Positions 9,309 through 18,577 of a DNA stretch of 64,000 nt are shown here, piece after piece. The notes under the pieces were generated by a model, which ran no database searches, was not told the DNA's origin, and worked only from the letters and a program-made list of their open reading frames with translations. The stretch's first letter is position 1. Every line of letters starts with the position of its first letter. This DNA comes from Comamonas odontotermitis. GTDB taxonomy: Bacteria > Pseudomonadota > Gammaproteobacteria > Burkholderiales > Burkholderiaceae_C. A program made the position numbers and the translations under genes. The DNA lies in the NCBI RefSeq assembly GCF_020080045.1, contig NZ_CP083451.1, positions 3,211,001-3,275,000 of the forward strand, given 5' to 3'.

Positions 9309-10480
9309 CGCCGCCAGAGCAGACACCGGCCCCCCACCCTACGCCAGCACCCACACCCCCCGCCACCGACAGCGCTGCCAGCACCGCTGGCGCTGCGGTT
9401 GCCGGGTCTGCTGCCGCGAGCACGGGCATGGACGGTGCGCCGAATGCCTGGGTATGGACGTCGGTCGTGCTGGGCGTTGCAGCCACGGTGGCGGTGGTGA
9501 GCAGCGTGATGCTGTGGCAGCGGCTGGGCAATATCCAGCAGCAACTGGCCCTGCAAAGCGCTGATTCTCGTGGCCAGGCGGTGGAAGCACGTACCCTGGC
9601 ACGCCAGGCCGAAGATGTATCGCGCGACGCGGCCTCGCGCATGTCAGTACTTGAAGCGCGCGTAGGCGAAGTGGCCCTGCAGCGCGGCCAGCTCGAAGAG
9701 CTGATGCACAGCCTCTCGCGCAGCCGCGACGACAACTTGGTGGGCGATATCGAGGGTGCCATCCGTTTTGCCATGCAGCAAAGCCAGCTCAGCGGCAGTC
9801 CGGATCCGGTGGTGAGTGCGCTCAAGACGGCGCAGCAGCGCGTCATGGCGTCTGCCCAGCCGCGTCTGGCGCCCGTCGAGCGCGCCATTGCCCGTGATCT
9901 GGACCGTTTTGCCAGCAGCAAATCGCTCGACACCGCTGGCCTTTTGGCGCGGCTGGACGATCTGCTGCGCCAGGTGGACGAGCTGCCGCTGCAAAACGAT
10001 GTCGCTACCAACACGGGCCGCCGCTCCGCGCCTGCCCGCGCCAAGGACACAGCCCACGGCAAAGACGTCTCCAGCAAGGACGGCGACGCACAGGAGGAAG
10101 CACAAAGCTGGTGGTCCACCGCGTTCACCACCGTATGGAACGCGGTGCATGACGAGGCACGTAGCCTGGTGCGCGTTCGCCGCATCGACTACCCCGATGC
10201 CGTGCTGCTCTCCCCGAGCGAGGCCTTCTTCCTGCGTGAAAACCTCAAGCTGCGCATCATGAATGCTCGGCTGGCCCTGCTGGCGCGTCAGATGCCAGCA
10301 TCGCGCAATGACCTCGCGTCGGCTGGCGAGACCATCCGCAAGTATTTCGACCCCTCGTCGCGCCGCACGCAACAGGCCAGCCAGCAGCTGCTGCAGTTGC
10401 AGCAAGCCATGCGCGATGTGGAAATTCCCCGTGCCAGCGACACGCTGGCAGCCCTGGCCACTGCGGCTGCAGGACGCTAA
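9305..10480 (+). CDS. hemX: HemX-like membrane protein
   Basis: 391 residues from the ATG that overlaps the hemD stop. A Pro/Ala-rich N-terminus (about 1-45) precedes one transmembrane helix (VWTSVVLGVAATVAVVSSVM, about 55-75), then a coiled-coil region (about 80-150) and a periplasmic domain. HemX proteins were once annotated as uroporphyrin-III methyltransferase, but members of this form lack that domain; their role in haem synthesis is unproven. Three bases separate it from hemY. Confidence 0.85.
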   Translation: MTPPEQTPAPHPTPAPTPPATDSAASTAGAAVAGSAAASTGMDGAPNAWVWTSVVLGVAATVAVVSSVMLWQRLGNIQQQLALQSADSRGQAVEARTLARQAEDVSRDAASRMSVLEARVGEVALQRGQLEELMHSLSRSRDDNLVGDIEGAIRFAMQQSQLSGSPDPVVSALKTAQQRVMASAQPRLAPVERAIARDLDRFASSKSLDTAGLLARLDDLLRQVDELPLQNDVATNTGRRSAPARAKDTAHGKDVSSKDGDAQEEAQSWWSTAFTTVWNAVHDEARSLVRVRRIDYPDAVLLSPSEAFFLRENLKLRIMNARLALLARQMPASRNDLASAGETIRKYFDPSSRRTQQASQQLLQLQQAMRDVEIPRASDTLAALATAAAGR

Positions 10481-10483
10481 GCC

Positions 10484-11767
10484 ATGCGCGCCGCCATCTG
10501 GTTGATTGGCCTCTTTGCGATTGCCGTTGCCGCCGCCCTGTTTGCAGGCAGCAACCAGGGCAGTGTCACCCTGTACTGGCCGCCCTACCGCATTGATTTT
10601 TCGCTCAACATGGTGGTCGTGTTGCTGCTGCTGGGTTTTGTGCTGCTCTATGGCGCGCTGCGCGGCATCAGCGTCATGTTCGAGCTGCCCAAGCAGGCCA
10701 AACGCTGGCGCGTGCAGCAAAAGGAACGCGCCATGCATGGCGCGGCGCTTGATGCCGTCACCCAGTTGCAGGCAGGCCGTTTCGTGCGGGCACGCAAGGC
10801 TGCGCTATCGGCCCTGGCACAGGAAAAAGCCCTGCACGACACCGGCGAAGCCATGCCGCATGGCCTGCAATTGCGCGTGCTGTCGCACGTGCTGGCTGCA
10901 GAAAGCTCGCATGCGCTGCAGGACCAGACCCAGCGTGACCACCACTGGGACCTGGCCATGCAGGAAGCAGTCAGCGCGGATGCCAGACACCTGCCCGAGT
11001 TGCGCGAAGGCACCCAGCTGCGTGCCGCCCAATGGGCGCTGGACGATCACGACGCCCATGCCGCGCTCGACAACCTGGCCCAACTGCCACAGGGCGCAGC
11101 ACGCCGCACCCTGGCGCTTCGCCTCAAGTTGAAGGCTGCACGCCAGCTGCAGCAGGCCCTGCCGGCGCTCGATACCGCGCGCCTGCTGGCCAAGCACCGT
11201 GCATTCTCGGCCGCTGCGGCGCAGAGCATCGTCAAAGGCCTGGCGATGGAGCTGATCAACGACGCCCACGACCCCGAGCAACTGATGCAAGCCTGGCGCA
11301 GCCTGGATGCGGCCGAACGCGCCATGCCCGAAGTTGGCATCCACGCAGCACGCCGCCTGCACACCCTGGCCGGATCACCCGCCCAGATGCGCGAATGGCT
11401 GCTGCCCGCCTGGGAACGGTTCACCGGTGGCAGCAAAAGCCTGCCCAGCCTGCAGACCGAACGCCTGGTGCGCGTGCTGGAAGACAGCATGCAGGATCTG
11501 GACGGTGAATGGCTGGCCCGGATTGAGAACGCCCAGCGCAAGCGCCCGCACGACGAACACCTGCAGTACCTCGCCGGTTGCGCCTGCCTGGAGCGCCAGC
11601 TGTGGGGCAAGGCCCAGCAATGGTTGCAACAGGCTGCCCCTGCGCTGCAGGATGCAGAGCTGCGCCGCAGAGCCTGGCACCACCTCGCCCGGCTGGCAGA
11701 GCATCGCGGCGATGACGCAGCAGCCGCACAGGCCTGGAAGCAGGCTGCACTCAGCGTTCTCCAGTAA
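10484..11767 (+). CDS. hemY: HemY-family membrane protein with TPR-like repeats
   Basis: 427 residues. Two N-terminal membrane helices (about residues 4-22 and 38-60) carry a short conserved loop, QGSVTLYWPPYRIDFSLN. The HemY N-domain and alpha-helical TPR-like repeats follow. This is the proteobacterial HemY associated with late protohaem steps, not the Bacillus protoporphyrinogen oxidase of the same name. It ends the hemCDXY run; a partial palindromic repeat follows. Confidence 0.88.
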   Translation: MRAAIWLIGLFAIAVAAALFAGSNQGSVTLYWPPYRIDFSLNMVVVLLLLGFVLLYGALRGISVMFELPKQAKRWRVQQKERAMHGAALDAVTQLQAGRFVRARKAALSALAQEKALHDTGEAMPHGLQLRVLSHVLAAESSHALQDQTQRDHHWDLAMQEAVSADARHLPELREGTQLRAAQWALDDHDAHAALDNLAQLPQGAARRTLALRLKLKAARQLQQALPALDTARLLAKHRAFSAAAAQSIVKGLAMELINDAHDPEQLMQAWRSLDAAERAMPEVGIHAARRLHTLAGSPAQMREWLLPAWERFTGGSKSLPSLQTERLVRVLEDSMQDLDGEWLARIENAQRKRPHDEHLQYLAGCACLERQLWGKAQQWLQQAAPALQDAELRRRAWHHLARLAEHRGDDAAAAQAWKQAALSVLQ

Positions 11768-11778
11768 GCAGCTATCTA

Positions 11779-11810
11779 TAAAAACAATAGCTGATAGCGC
11801 TTGGCCTGTC
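11779..11810. repeat. Partial copy of the palindromic repeat after hemY
   Basis: AAACAATAGCTGATAGCGCT matches one arm of the family; the second arm is degraded. It lies in the 143-bp gap between convergent hemY and the RpiR-type gene. Confidence 0.5.
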
Positions 11811-11910
11811 TTGGTATTGGATATTTTCAGCCACAAAATCTAATACAGATTAGCGCTGAAAGCTATGGTTTTGTGAGCAATTTGCAAGGCACCCCCTGTT
11901 GGCGCGCCCA

Positions 11911-12837
11911 TCACTGCTCAATGCCGAGCCTTGCAATCCATCGCTCCCGCTGCTGCACTGCGGCAAGCGCACTGTCGCCCAGCAACTGGGCGGCCGTATT
12001 CACCAGCGCTTCGCATACCACCAGATGCGCCACGAGGCTGTTGCTGACAAAGGCCGAGGCATGCGATACATAAATGGCATGCTGGGCGGCGGCGGCCAGG
12101 GGCGATGCCCGGTGGTCGGTCAGCGCCACCACCACCAGCCCCTGCTCGCGCGCGGCGCGCGCCACATCCACCACCATGCGGGTATAGGGTGCCACGCTCG
12201 TCACCACCAGCACGTCGCCAGCCACCAGTTGCGCCAGGCCTTCAGCCACCGCCATGTTGCTGCCGCCCAGCACGCAAACATCCGGGCGCAGCAGACCCAG
12301 GCCATAGCTTAAATAGCTGGCAACGCTGTGCATCTGCCGCAGGCCAAAACAGGCCACCCGGGGCGCGGCAGCCAATTGCTGCGCCACCTGCTCGATCTGC
12401 TGCGCATGGCCTTCGCTGCCCAGCGCATGGATATTGTCGATGGCGCTCTGGGCCATGGCTGCCAGCACCGCAGCGGCGGTGCCACCGGGCTGCTGCAGAT
12501 CGACGGCCTGCCTGGTCTGGCGCGCGTAGAAATACGGGGTCTGCTGCGCCAGATGCGCCTGGAACACCGCCTGAAAATCTGCAAACCCCTCATAGCCCAA
12601 CCGGGTGGCAAGCCGTGTCCAGGTTGATGCGCTGATGCCATGGCGTGCCGCTGCCTGCGTGATACTGAGCAGCGCAAAATCAGCGGGTGCAGCCAGTGCC
12701 TGCGCCAGCGCCGTCATGGCCTTGCGGCCCAGTTGCACATCGCCCGTACCCTGCGCCAGGCGATCTACCAGCTGTGCCAGCGCCTGCAGGCTGGCTGGTG
12801 CGGTGCCGGGCACCTGGGGTACAGCGGGCGGGTTCAT
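11911..12837 (-). CDS. MurR/RpiR-family transcriptional regulator
   Basis: 308 residues. The N-terminal RpiR helix-turn-helix (about residues 30-105; SITQAAARHGISASTWTRLATRLGYEGFADF) precedes a SIS sugar-isomerase-like ligand domain (about 135-270; ACFGLRQMHSVASYLSYGL, VVTSVAPYTRMV). It is the last gene of a five-gene minus-strand operon and its ATG overlaps the upstream stop as ATGA. Its ligand is not evident; the operon suggests it senses the compound imported or cleaved by its neighbours. Confidence 0.87.
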   Translation of the reverse strand: MNPPAVPQVPGTAPASLQALAQLVDRLAQGTGDVQLGRKAMTALAQALAAPADFALLSITQAAARHGISASTWTRLATRLGYEGFADFQAVFQAHLAQQTPYFYARQTRQAVDLQQPGGTAAAVLAAMAQSAIDNIHALGSEGHAQQIEQVAQQLAAAPRVACFGLRQMHSVASYLSYGLGLLRPDVCVLGGSNMAVAEGLAQLVAGDVLVVTSVAPYTRMVVDVARAAREQGLVVVALTDHRASPLAAAAQHAIYVSHASAFVSNSLVAHLVVCEALVNTAAQLLGDSALAAVQQRERWIARLGIEQ

Positions 12838-13856
12838 GCCGCCTGGGCATTCACAAATTGCATCACCGGTACGCGCCCGCCATCCTCCAGCACATCCCAG
12901 CGGATGGCATCGGGCCCCACCTCCATGAAGGCCGTCGCCATGGTGTTTTCATCGTCGCTGTCATCGGCCGCATTGCGCAGAATCGGAAATGCACTGTTGT
13001 GCTGGTCTGCCAGGATCGACAGCGCATCCCGCACGCCCTCCTGCAACAGCTGCTCGCCGCGCTCCTGCCGGAATCCCGATGAATTGGTCACCAGCTGCGG
13101 ATGGTGGCGCATGGCAGCGTGCACCAGATGGTTGGCATGCAGCGCTGGCGCAGTGATCAACTCCATCGACACCCGTTGCGCCGTGAACTCCACACTGGCA
13201 ATGAAGGCCACGCCCGCCTGGGCCACCGAAAAGTGAAAGCCTCCCGCGCGCGGCACTTCTTCAAGCATGTGCTGCACCGCCACGGCGCTGTCCAGGTTGA
13301 GCGCCGCGCGGCCCAGCACCATACGGGGCACACCAGCGCGAACGAGCCGCGTGCGCACGTTGTTGACGGTAATGCCCAGCCCCCGCGCATTCACAGCAAA
13401 CGTATGGCCCGGAATCGAGCCTGGGTAGGCGAACGACACCACATCGCTGTGGCCGCGCACACTGGCACGCACGATGGCGCAGTGGTTCTTGAAGAACGGC
13501 AGGCCATCTTCGTTGTGCGCCAGCCGGGCGGTTGCGCCCGCCTCGCCGGGCAACAGCACCGTGGTGCAGCCGTCGGGCGCCATGGCCCACAGATCGCCCC
13601 GGCAGTTCCAGATGAACACATCGGCCAGCGGCAGCTCCAGGCCAGCGGCCAGGCCTTCGATTTCCTGCCAGATCGCGGGAAACCGCTCCTGCGTGAGCTG
13701 CTGCATGACTGCAACCTCTGCGCTGCCGCGCCACGCCATCAGACTGGCCCATGCAGCGCTCGGCAGGAGCAAATCGTGCACCGCCTGCTTGCCAAAGCGG
13801 CCCAATGCCTGGCCCAACTCGTAGGGCGAACCTTCCACTTCCAGATACTTCAACAT
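12834..13856 (-). CDS. C45-family peptidase/acyltransferase (linear amide C-N hydrolase-like)
   Basis: 340 residues from the ATG at 13856, 4 bp after the ATPase stop; a TTG at 13868 is less likely. The fold is that of acyl-CoA:6-aminopenicillanate acyltransferase-like Ntn hydrolases. The likely nucleophile is Cys97 in DGCTTVLLPG, which family knowledge says becomes N-terminal after self-cleavage. Asn and Asp positions follow in RLAHNEDGLPFF. Placement between an amino-acid ABC transporter and an RpiR regulator suggests it hydrolyses an imported N-acyl amino acid or small peptide amide. Substrate is unknown. Confidence 0.8.
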   Translation of the reverse strand: MLKYLEVEGSPYELGQALGRFGKQAVHDLLLPSAAWASLMAWRGSAEVAVMQQLTQERFPAIWQEIEGLAAGLELPLADVFIWNCRGDLWAMAPDGCTTVLLPGEAGATARLAHNEDGLPFFKNHCAIVRASVRGHSDVVSFAYPGSIPGHTFAVNARGLGITVNNVRTRLVRAGVPRMVLGRAALNLDSAVAVQHMLEEVPRAGGFHFSVAQAGVAFIASVEFTAQRVSMELITAPALHANHLVHAAMRHHPQLVTNSSGFRQERGEQLLQEGVRDALSILADQHNSAFPILRNAADDSDDENTMATAFMEVGPDAIRWDVLEDGGRVPVMQFVNAQAA

Positions 13857-13860
13857 AAAA

Positions 13861-14589
13861 CTACTCAACGTGCTGCAGAAAATCGCGCAGGCGCGGGTTG
13901 CTGGGGTTGTCGATCATCTCCACCGGATTGCCATCGACCGAGATATGGCCGTGTTCCATGAAAATGAGGCGCGTGCCCACCTTGCGGGCAAAGGCTATCT
14001 CGTGCGTCACGACGATCATGGTCATGCCGCTCTCGGCCAGGTTCTGCATTACTTTGAGCACCTCCTGGCGCAATTCAGGATCAAGGGCCGAGGTGGGCTC
14101 GTCAAACAGCATCAGCTTGGGTTTGACGGCCAGCGCACGCGCAATGGCCACGCGTTGCTGCTGCCCGCCCGACAGTTCTGACGGGTAGTGGCCCTTGCGC
14201 TCGGCAAGGCCCACCCGGGCCAACAGCTGCTCGGCCTCCTGCATGGCCTGCGCCTTGGCCGTGCCGCGCACCTGGCGCGGACCAAAGGCCACGTTCTGCT
14301 GCGCCGTCATCTGCGGAAACAGGTTGAACTGCTGGAACACCATGCCTGCTTCGCGGCGGATCTCGCGCACCGTACGCTCGCCGCCATTCACGCTCAGGCC
14401 GTCCACCAGCAGGTCGCCGCCGTCGATCCTTTCCAGCGCATTGATGCAGCGCAGCAAGGTGGACTTGCCCGAGCCCGAAGGCCCGATCAGCACCACGACC
14501 TCGCCTTTTCCGATCTGCAGATCCACACCGTCAAGCACCACGGTCTTGCCAAACCGTTTGCTGACTTTCTTGAATTCGACCATGCTCAT
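13861..14589 (-). CDS. Polar amino-acid ABC transporter, ATP-binding subunit
   Basis: 242 residues. The start MSMVEFKKV overlaps the permease stop as ATGA, which supports it over longer readings. Walker A is GPSGSGKST, the Q-loop VFQQFNLFP, the signature [15 protein letters not shown] and Walker [13 protein letters not shown]. The length and motifs are those of GlnQ/HisP-type ATPases. It powers uptake with the adjacent single permease and the periplasmic binding protein. Confidence 0.95.
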   Translation of the reverse strand: MSMVEFKKVSKRFGKTVVLDGVDLQIGKGEVVVLIGPSGSGKSTLLRCINALERIDGGDLLVDGLSVNGGERTVREIRREAGMVFQQFNLFPQMTAQQNVAFGPRQVRGTAKAQAMQEAEQLLARVGLAERKGHYPSELSGGQQQRVAIARALAVKPKLMLFDEPTSALDPELRQEVLKVMQNLAESGMTMIVVTHEIAFARKVGTRLIFMEHGHISVDGNPVEMIDNPSNPRLRDFLQHVE

Positions 14590-15242
14590 AGGATGCGCAT
14601 CCTTTTCTCCAACTGGCGCAGGCCAAAGGTCAGCACGCCCACGAGTGCCAGATAAATCAGCGCCACCGCAGTCCAGATCTCCACCGCCCGGAAATTGGTG
14701 GCGATGATCTCCTGCCCCTGGCGCGTGAGTTCGCCCACGCCAATCACGATGAAGAGCGAGGTGTCCTTCAAACTGACGATGAACTGGTTGCCCAGCGCAG
14801 GAACGGCGCGGCGAAAGGCCACCGGCCCCACCACAAACAGCAGCACGCGCCACATGGGCATGCCCATGGCCTGGCCCGCTTCGCTCAGACCCTTGGGCAC
14901 CGACAGAAAGGCGCCGCGCACGATCTCGGCAATGTAGGCGCCGGAGTTGACCATGATGGCCAGCACCGATGCAGCAATCGGATCGATGCGCAAGCCCGCC
15001 AGCAGCGGCAGCACAAAGTACAGGAACATCACCTGCACGACGATGGGCGTGCCACGGATGGCCTCGATATACACCAGCGCAATGCCGCTCAGCAGTTTGT
15101 TGCCGTAGGCGCGCATCAGGCCAGCCAGCAGCCCCAGCACCAGGCCGCCCAGCAGTCCCAGGACGGCAATGTAAAGCGTAAGCCGCGTGCCCTTCATCAG
15201 CTCGGGCATGGCGCTCCAGATCACTGACCAGTCGAAATCCAT
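14586..15242 (-). CDS. Polar amino-acid ABC transporter, permease subunit
   Basis: 218 residues of HisM/GlnP type with about five membrane helices. The EAA-like coupling loop is near [20 protein letters not shown] single permease gene suggests a homodimeric channel. It lies 113 bp downstream of the binding-protein gene, with a strong hairpin in the gap, and overlaps the ATPase start. Confidence 0.94.
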   Translation of the reverse strand: MDFDWSVIWSAMPELMKGTRLTLYIAVLGLLGGLVLGLLAGLMRAYGNKLLSGIALVYIEAIRGTPIVVQVMFLYFVLPLLAGLRIDPIAASVLAIMVNSGAYIAEIVRGAFLSVPKGLSEAGQAMGMPMWRVLLFVVGPVAFRRAVPALGNQFIVSLKDTSLFIVIGVGELTRQGQEIIATNFRAVEIWTAVALIYLALVGVLTFGLRQLEKRMRIL

Positions 15243-15296
15243 GAGCTTCTTTCTTCAATGAACGCACAAGCCCCTGCCGCTTCTCGCAGCAACGGT

Positions 15297-15339
15297 GCCG
15301 CCCTCCCCGGCGCGAGGCGCCCGAGAGGGGGAGGCGGGT
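15297..15339 (-). promoter_or_regulatory. GC-rich hairpin between binding-protein and permease genes
   Basis: Arms CCGCCCTCCCC and GGGGGAGGCGG face each other across a loop of about 20 bases, with no U-run. In ABC operons such intercistronic hairpins often protect the binding-protein mRNA and lower downstream expression. That role is inferred here. Confidence 0.5.
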
Positions 15340-15355
15340 GACGCCTCAGAGGCAT

Positions 15356-16102
15356 TTACTTCTTGGGAGGCTCCACACCAAACCACTTTTTGTAGATGGT
15401 GGTGTAGCGGCCGTCGGCCTTGATCTTGGCCAGTGCGCCATTGACCTTGGGCACCAGCTCGCTGCCCTTGGGAAAGCCGATGCCGTATTCCTGCGCCATC
15501 ATCTGCTTGCCCACTACCTTGACCTTGCCCTTGCCGGTGGTGTTGGCGTAATAGAGGACATTGGGCGTGTCGTGCATGGCAGCATCCACACGGCCGGTCA
15601 TCAACTCCATGTAGGCGTTGTCGATGTTAGGAAACAGGCGCAGCTCGGTCTTTTTGAAATTCTCCTTGGCGTAGTCGACGGCCGAGGTTCCCGTCTTCAT
15701 CGCCATCTGCTTGCCGTCCAGGTCTTCGCCGCCGTTGATCTTGCTGTTGGCGGGCACCATGATCATGAAGCCGCTGTCGTAATAGCCATCCGAGAAGTCG
15801 ATGACTTTCTTGCGCTCGTCCTTGATGGTGATGCCGGCGAGCGCCACATCCACATTCTTGGTCTGCAGCGCAGGCAGGATGCCGTTGAAATCCATTGGCT
15901 GCAAGCGGTAGTCGAGCTTGAGTTCCTTGGCAATGGCATCCCACAGATCGATGTCGAAACCAACGTACTTGTCACCCTGCTTGAATTCAAAAGGCACAAA
16001 GGCCGTGTCGGTGGCCACCACCAGTTGCGCCGCCTGCGAGGCACCCGCAGCAGCCAGCGACATCAGACCCATGGCCAGCAGTTTCTTGAACTTGAATTTC
16101 AT
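15356..16102 (-). CDS. Periplasmic amino-acid-binding protein of ABC transporter
   Basis: 248 residues. Signal peptide [20 protein letters not shown]...SQA-AQ, then an SBP_bac_3 domain with [20 protein letters not shown], typical of GlnH/HisJ proteins, and [21 protein letters not shown] in the core. It binds a polar amino acid in the periplasm and feeds the permease and ATPase encoded downstream. It is the first gene of the operon and has a 430-bp leader with palindromes. The ligand cannot be fixed from sequence. Confidence 0.94.
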   Translation of the reverse strand: MKFKFKKLLAMGLMSLAAAGASQAAQLVVATDTAFVPFEFKQGDKYVGFDIDLWDAIAKELKLDYRLQPMDFNGILPALQTKNVDVALAGITIKDERKKVIDFSDGYYDSGFMIMVPANSKINGGEDLDGKQMAMKTGTSAVDYAKENFKKTELRLFPNIDNAYMELMTGRVDAAMHDTPNVLYYANTTGKGKVKVVGKQMMAQEYGIGFPKGSELVPKVNGALAKIKADGRYTTIYKKWFGVEPPKK

Positions 16103-16241
16103 CGCAACCCTTTCTCAGGCATGTTGAAGATCAGGCGCTTCGCGATTCGCAAAAACGGCCCTCGCTGCGGCCGGACCGCACTGCCAGGCCCACAAGACAT
16201 GGCTGGTACGCCATCAGGTGGCCACGAAAAGCAACAAAAAT

Positions 16242-16277
16242 TTGCATGCAAAGCGTCAATGCAAATTTATTTGCATA
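16242..16277. promoter_or_regulatory. Paired palindromic operator candidates upstream of the ABC operon
   Basis: TTTGCATGCAAA (16242-16253) is a perfect 12-bp palindrome, and ATGCAAATTTATTTGCAT (16260-16277) has 8-bp perfect arms. A related half-site, ATTTGCATATGG, sits near 16375. The rest of the 16103-16536 gap shows no gene. Position 140-175 bp upstream of the binding-protein start fits an operator, perhaps for the operon's own RpiR-type regulator. Confidence 0.5.
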
Positions 16278-16536
16278 TGCAGAAGCCGTCCATGGGGTTT
16301 ACCCGTTTTTCCCGCTAGGGCTTGTACCAAGTCAACCACCCCGCCCGAGCGGTGTTGCGCAAATAGCCAACCGGCATTTGCATATGGCAATTGGTTCTGG
16401 AACTTTGTGTGTCCCACGCCAGTCAATTCAATTCTTTTGAACTTCAACATCAATCAGGCTGAACTTTCGCAACCCGCCCCCCTCCTACACTGGCTCCCAT
16501 TGATGACCGCTGCCGCTTGTAGCGCAGCGCTTTTTT

Positions 16537-17100
16537 ATGCCCTCTGCCTCCACTACCTCTCAACGCTATACCGGCACCGCCATTGCACTGCACTGGATTC
16601 TGGCCCTGGCCCTGATCGGCATCTTCGCCTTTGGCCTGTACATGACCAGCCTGCCGTTCTCGCCTGCCCGGCTCAAATACTTCAACTGGCACAAATGGGC
16701 CGGCATGACGATCCTGATCCTGTCGGCGCTGCGCATTCTGTGGCGCATCACGCACCGCCCCCCTGCGCTGCCTGAAGCGGTCAGCCGCAGCATGCCTGCG
16801 TGGCAGCACATCGCCCACCACGGCGTGCACCACCTGATGTATGTGCTGTTCTTCGCCATTCCGCTGGTCGGCTGGATCTACAGCTCTGCCGCCGGGTTCC
16901 CCATCGTCCTCTTTGGCGTGCTGCCCCTGCCTGATCTGGTGGGCAAGAGCCCCGAACTGGCCGAGGCCCTCAAGCCCTGGCATGCCTACCTGGCCTACGC
17001 TCTGGCGGCCCTGGTGGTACTGCACGTAGCAGCGCTCCTCAAGCACCAGTTGATCGACCGTGACGGCCTGCTGGCCCGCATGCTGCCCGGCAAAGCCTGA
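16537..17100 (+). CDS. Cytochrome b561-family membrane protein
   Basis: 187 residues with four membrane helices. Candidate haem-b ligands are His in IALHWILAL, FNWHKWAG, HHGVHHLMY and VVLHVAALLKH. Members move electrons between quinols and periplasmic acceptors. Two YceI genes follow at once, a common pairing; YceI proteins bind isoprenoids such as quinones. The three genes are probably co-transcribed. Confidence 0.9.
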   Translation: MPSASTTSQRYTGTAIALHWILALALIGIFAFGLYMTSLPFSPARLKYFNWHKWAGMTILILSALRILWRITHRPPALPEAVSRSMPAWQHIAHHGVHHLMYVLFFAIPLVGWIYSSAAGFPIVLFGVLPLPDLVGKSPELAEALKPWHAYLAYALAALVVLHVAALLKHQLIDRDGLLARMLPGKA

Positions 17101-17128
17101 TATTCCCCATTTTCTGGAGTCCGAACCC

Positions 17129-17704
17129 ATGTCTTCCTTCTTCAAAACCACCCTTATCGCCACCGCCCTGGGCGCAGCAGCCTTCGCTGCCCCTGTATTT
17201 GCCCAACAGGCCCTGGTACCTGCGCAGAGCGCCGTCAATTTCGAAGCCAAGCAGATGGGCGTGCCGATCAAGGGCCACTTCCAGAAGTTTGATGCCAAGA
17301 TTGCGTTCGATGCAGCCAAGCCCGAAGCGAGCAAGATCCACTTCACGGTCGATACCGGCAGCGCCACCATGGGTGCCAAGGAAACGGATGCCGAGCTGCC
17401 CAAGGCAGAGTGGTTCAACGTTGCCAAATTCCCGCAAGCCACGTTCGACTCCAGCACCGTCAAGGCGCTGGGCGGCGGCAAGTTCCAGGTGGACGGCACG
17501 CTCACCATCAAGGGCAACGCCCAAAAGGTCAGCCTGCCTGTGACGCTGGCGCAATCGGGCTCCACCACCACGGCCACCGGCACGTTGCCGCTCAAGCGCC
17601 TGGCTTTCAAGATCGGCGATGGCGACTGGGCCGACACCTCGATGGTGGCCGATGAAGTGAACGTGCAGTTCAAGCTGGCCTTGACCGGCGTCGGCAAGAT
17701 TTAA
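17129..17704 (+). CDS. YceI-family periplasmic lipid-binding protein (first copy)
   Basis: 191 residues from ATG 17129, preceded by GGAG at 9 bases. Signal peptide MSSFFKTTLIATALGAAAFA...VFA-QQ, then a YceI lipocalin-like barrel (ALVPAQSAVNFEAKQMGVPI, TGSATMGAKETDAELPKAEWF). YceI proteins bind polyisoprenoids in the periplasm. It is 28 bp downstream of the b561 gene. Sequence differs strongly from the second YceI copy, so this is not a recent duplication. Confidence 0.9.
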   Translation: MSSFFKTTLIATALGAAAFAAPVFAQQALVPAQSAVNFEAKQMGVPIKGHFQKFDAKIAFDAAKPEASKIHFTVDTGSATMGAKETDAELPKAEWFNVAKFPQATFDSSTVKALGGGKFQVDGTLTIKGNAQKVSLPVTLAQSGSTTTATGTLPLKRLAFKIGDGDWADTSMVADEVNVQFKLALTGVGKI

Positions 17705-17707
17705 ACG

Positions 17708-17757
17708 AAATTGGCTGCTGGCGCTTACCCATCAAGCGCCAGCAGCTCTCATTTTTG
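17708..17757. repeat. Palindromic intergenic repeat between the yceI genes
   Basis: GGCTGCTGGCGCTT and AAGCGCCAGCAGCT form a near-perfect stem around a short CCCATC loop, flanked by AT-rich ends. It could also act as a terminator or attenuator. One of about eight copies in the window. Confidence 0.8.
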
Positions 17758-17786
17758 ATATTCCATTCCAACAAGGAGTTTTCACC

Positions 17787-18362
17787 ATGCGCACCACCGT
17801 TTTCGCTCTGGCCGCTGCCGCTCTATTTGCCACCGCCGCACAGGCAGCGCCTGCCACCTACGCCATCGACCCAACCCACACCTTCGCCACGTTCGAGATC
17901 GACCACTTCGGCGCTTCCACCAACCGCGCCCGCTTCGACAAGAAGAGTGGCTCGGTCGAATTCGACAAGGAAGGCAAGAGCGGCAAGGTGGAAGTGGAAC
18001 TGGACATGACTTCGGTCAACTCAGGCACGCCATCCTTCAACAAGCACCTGCAAAGCGCCGATATTTTTGACGCGGAGAAATTCCCCACCGCCAAGTTCGT
18101 GTCTGACAAGTTTGTGTTTGATGGCGACAAGCTCAAGGAAGTGACCGGCCAGTTGACCCTCAAAGGCAAGACCGCGCCGATGACCATCAAGGCCAACAAG
18201 TTCACCTGCTACGAAAGCCCGATGCTGCAAAAGCGCGAAGTTTGCGGCGGCGACTTTGAAGCCACCATCGACCGCACCCAGTGGGGCCTGGACTACGGCA
18301 TTGCCTATGGCTTCCCCAAGAACGTGCGCCTGGTGCTGCAGATCGAAGCCGTAAAGCAATAA
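17787..18362 (+). CDS. YceI-family periplasmic lipid-binding protein (second copy)
   Basis: 191 residues. GGAG lies about 9 bases before the ATG. Signal peptide MRTTVFALAAAALFATAAQA-AP, then YAIDPTHTFATFEIDHFGAS, the family hallmark, and FNKHLQSADIFDAEKFPTAK. A Cys pair (FTCYESPM / REVCGGDF) could form a disulphide. Probably periplasmic, working with the upstream b561. Confidence 0.92.
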   Translation: MRTTVFALAAAALFATAAQAAPATYAIDPTHTFATFEIDHFGASTNRARFDKKSGSVEFDKEGKSGKVEVELDMTSVNSGTPSFNKHLQSADIFDAEKFPTAKFVSDKFVFDGDKLKEVTGQLTLKGKTAPMTIKANKFTCYESPMLQKREVCGGDFEATIDRTQWGLDYGIAYGFPKNVRLVLQIEAVKQ

Positions 18363-18377
18363 GCGCACATTTCAGAT

Positions 18378-18427
18378 AAAAATAGCTGCCAGCGCTTTAT
18401 ACATGAGCGCTGGCAGCTATTTTTTTG
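18378..18427. repeat. Palindromic intergenic repeat downstream of yceI
   Basis: AAAATAGCTGCCAGCGCT and AGCGCTGGCAGCTATTTTTT form a nearly perfect stem around TTATACATG. This is the cleanest copy and ends in a T-run on the plus strand, so it can double as a terminator for the b561-yceI unit. Confidence 0.85.
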
Positions 18428-18577
18428 GAAGCAAACACGGCAGCTGCAACCGCCCCGCCACGGCCCACATGCCCACGCAGCCCATTCCTGCTGGCGGGCG
18501 GGCTAAAATCAAGCCATCTGTCTGATTGCTATAGAACGGCATCCCCACCCGCGATGCCGTTTTCCATTGATAACACC

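Noticed and set aside
13861..15267. A 468-residue fused ABC protein
   Set aside because: The upstream part is the permease gene read in another frame; the ATPase starts at 14589 with an ATGA overlap.
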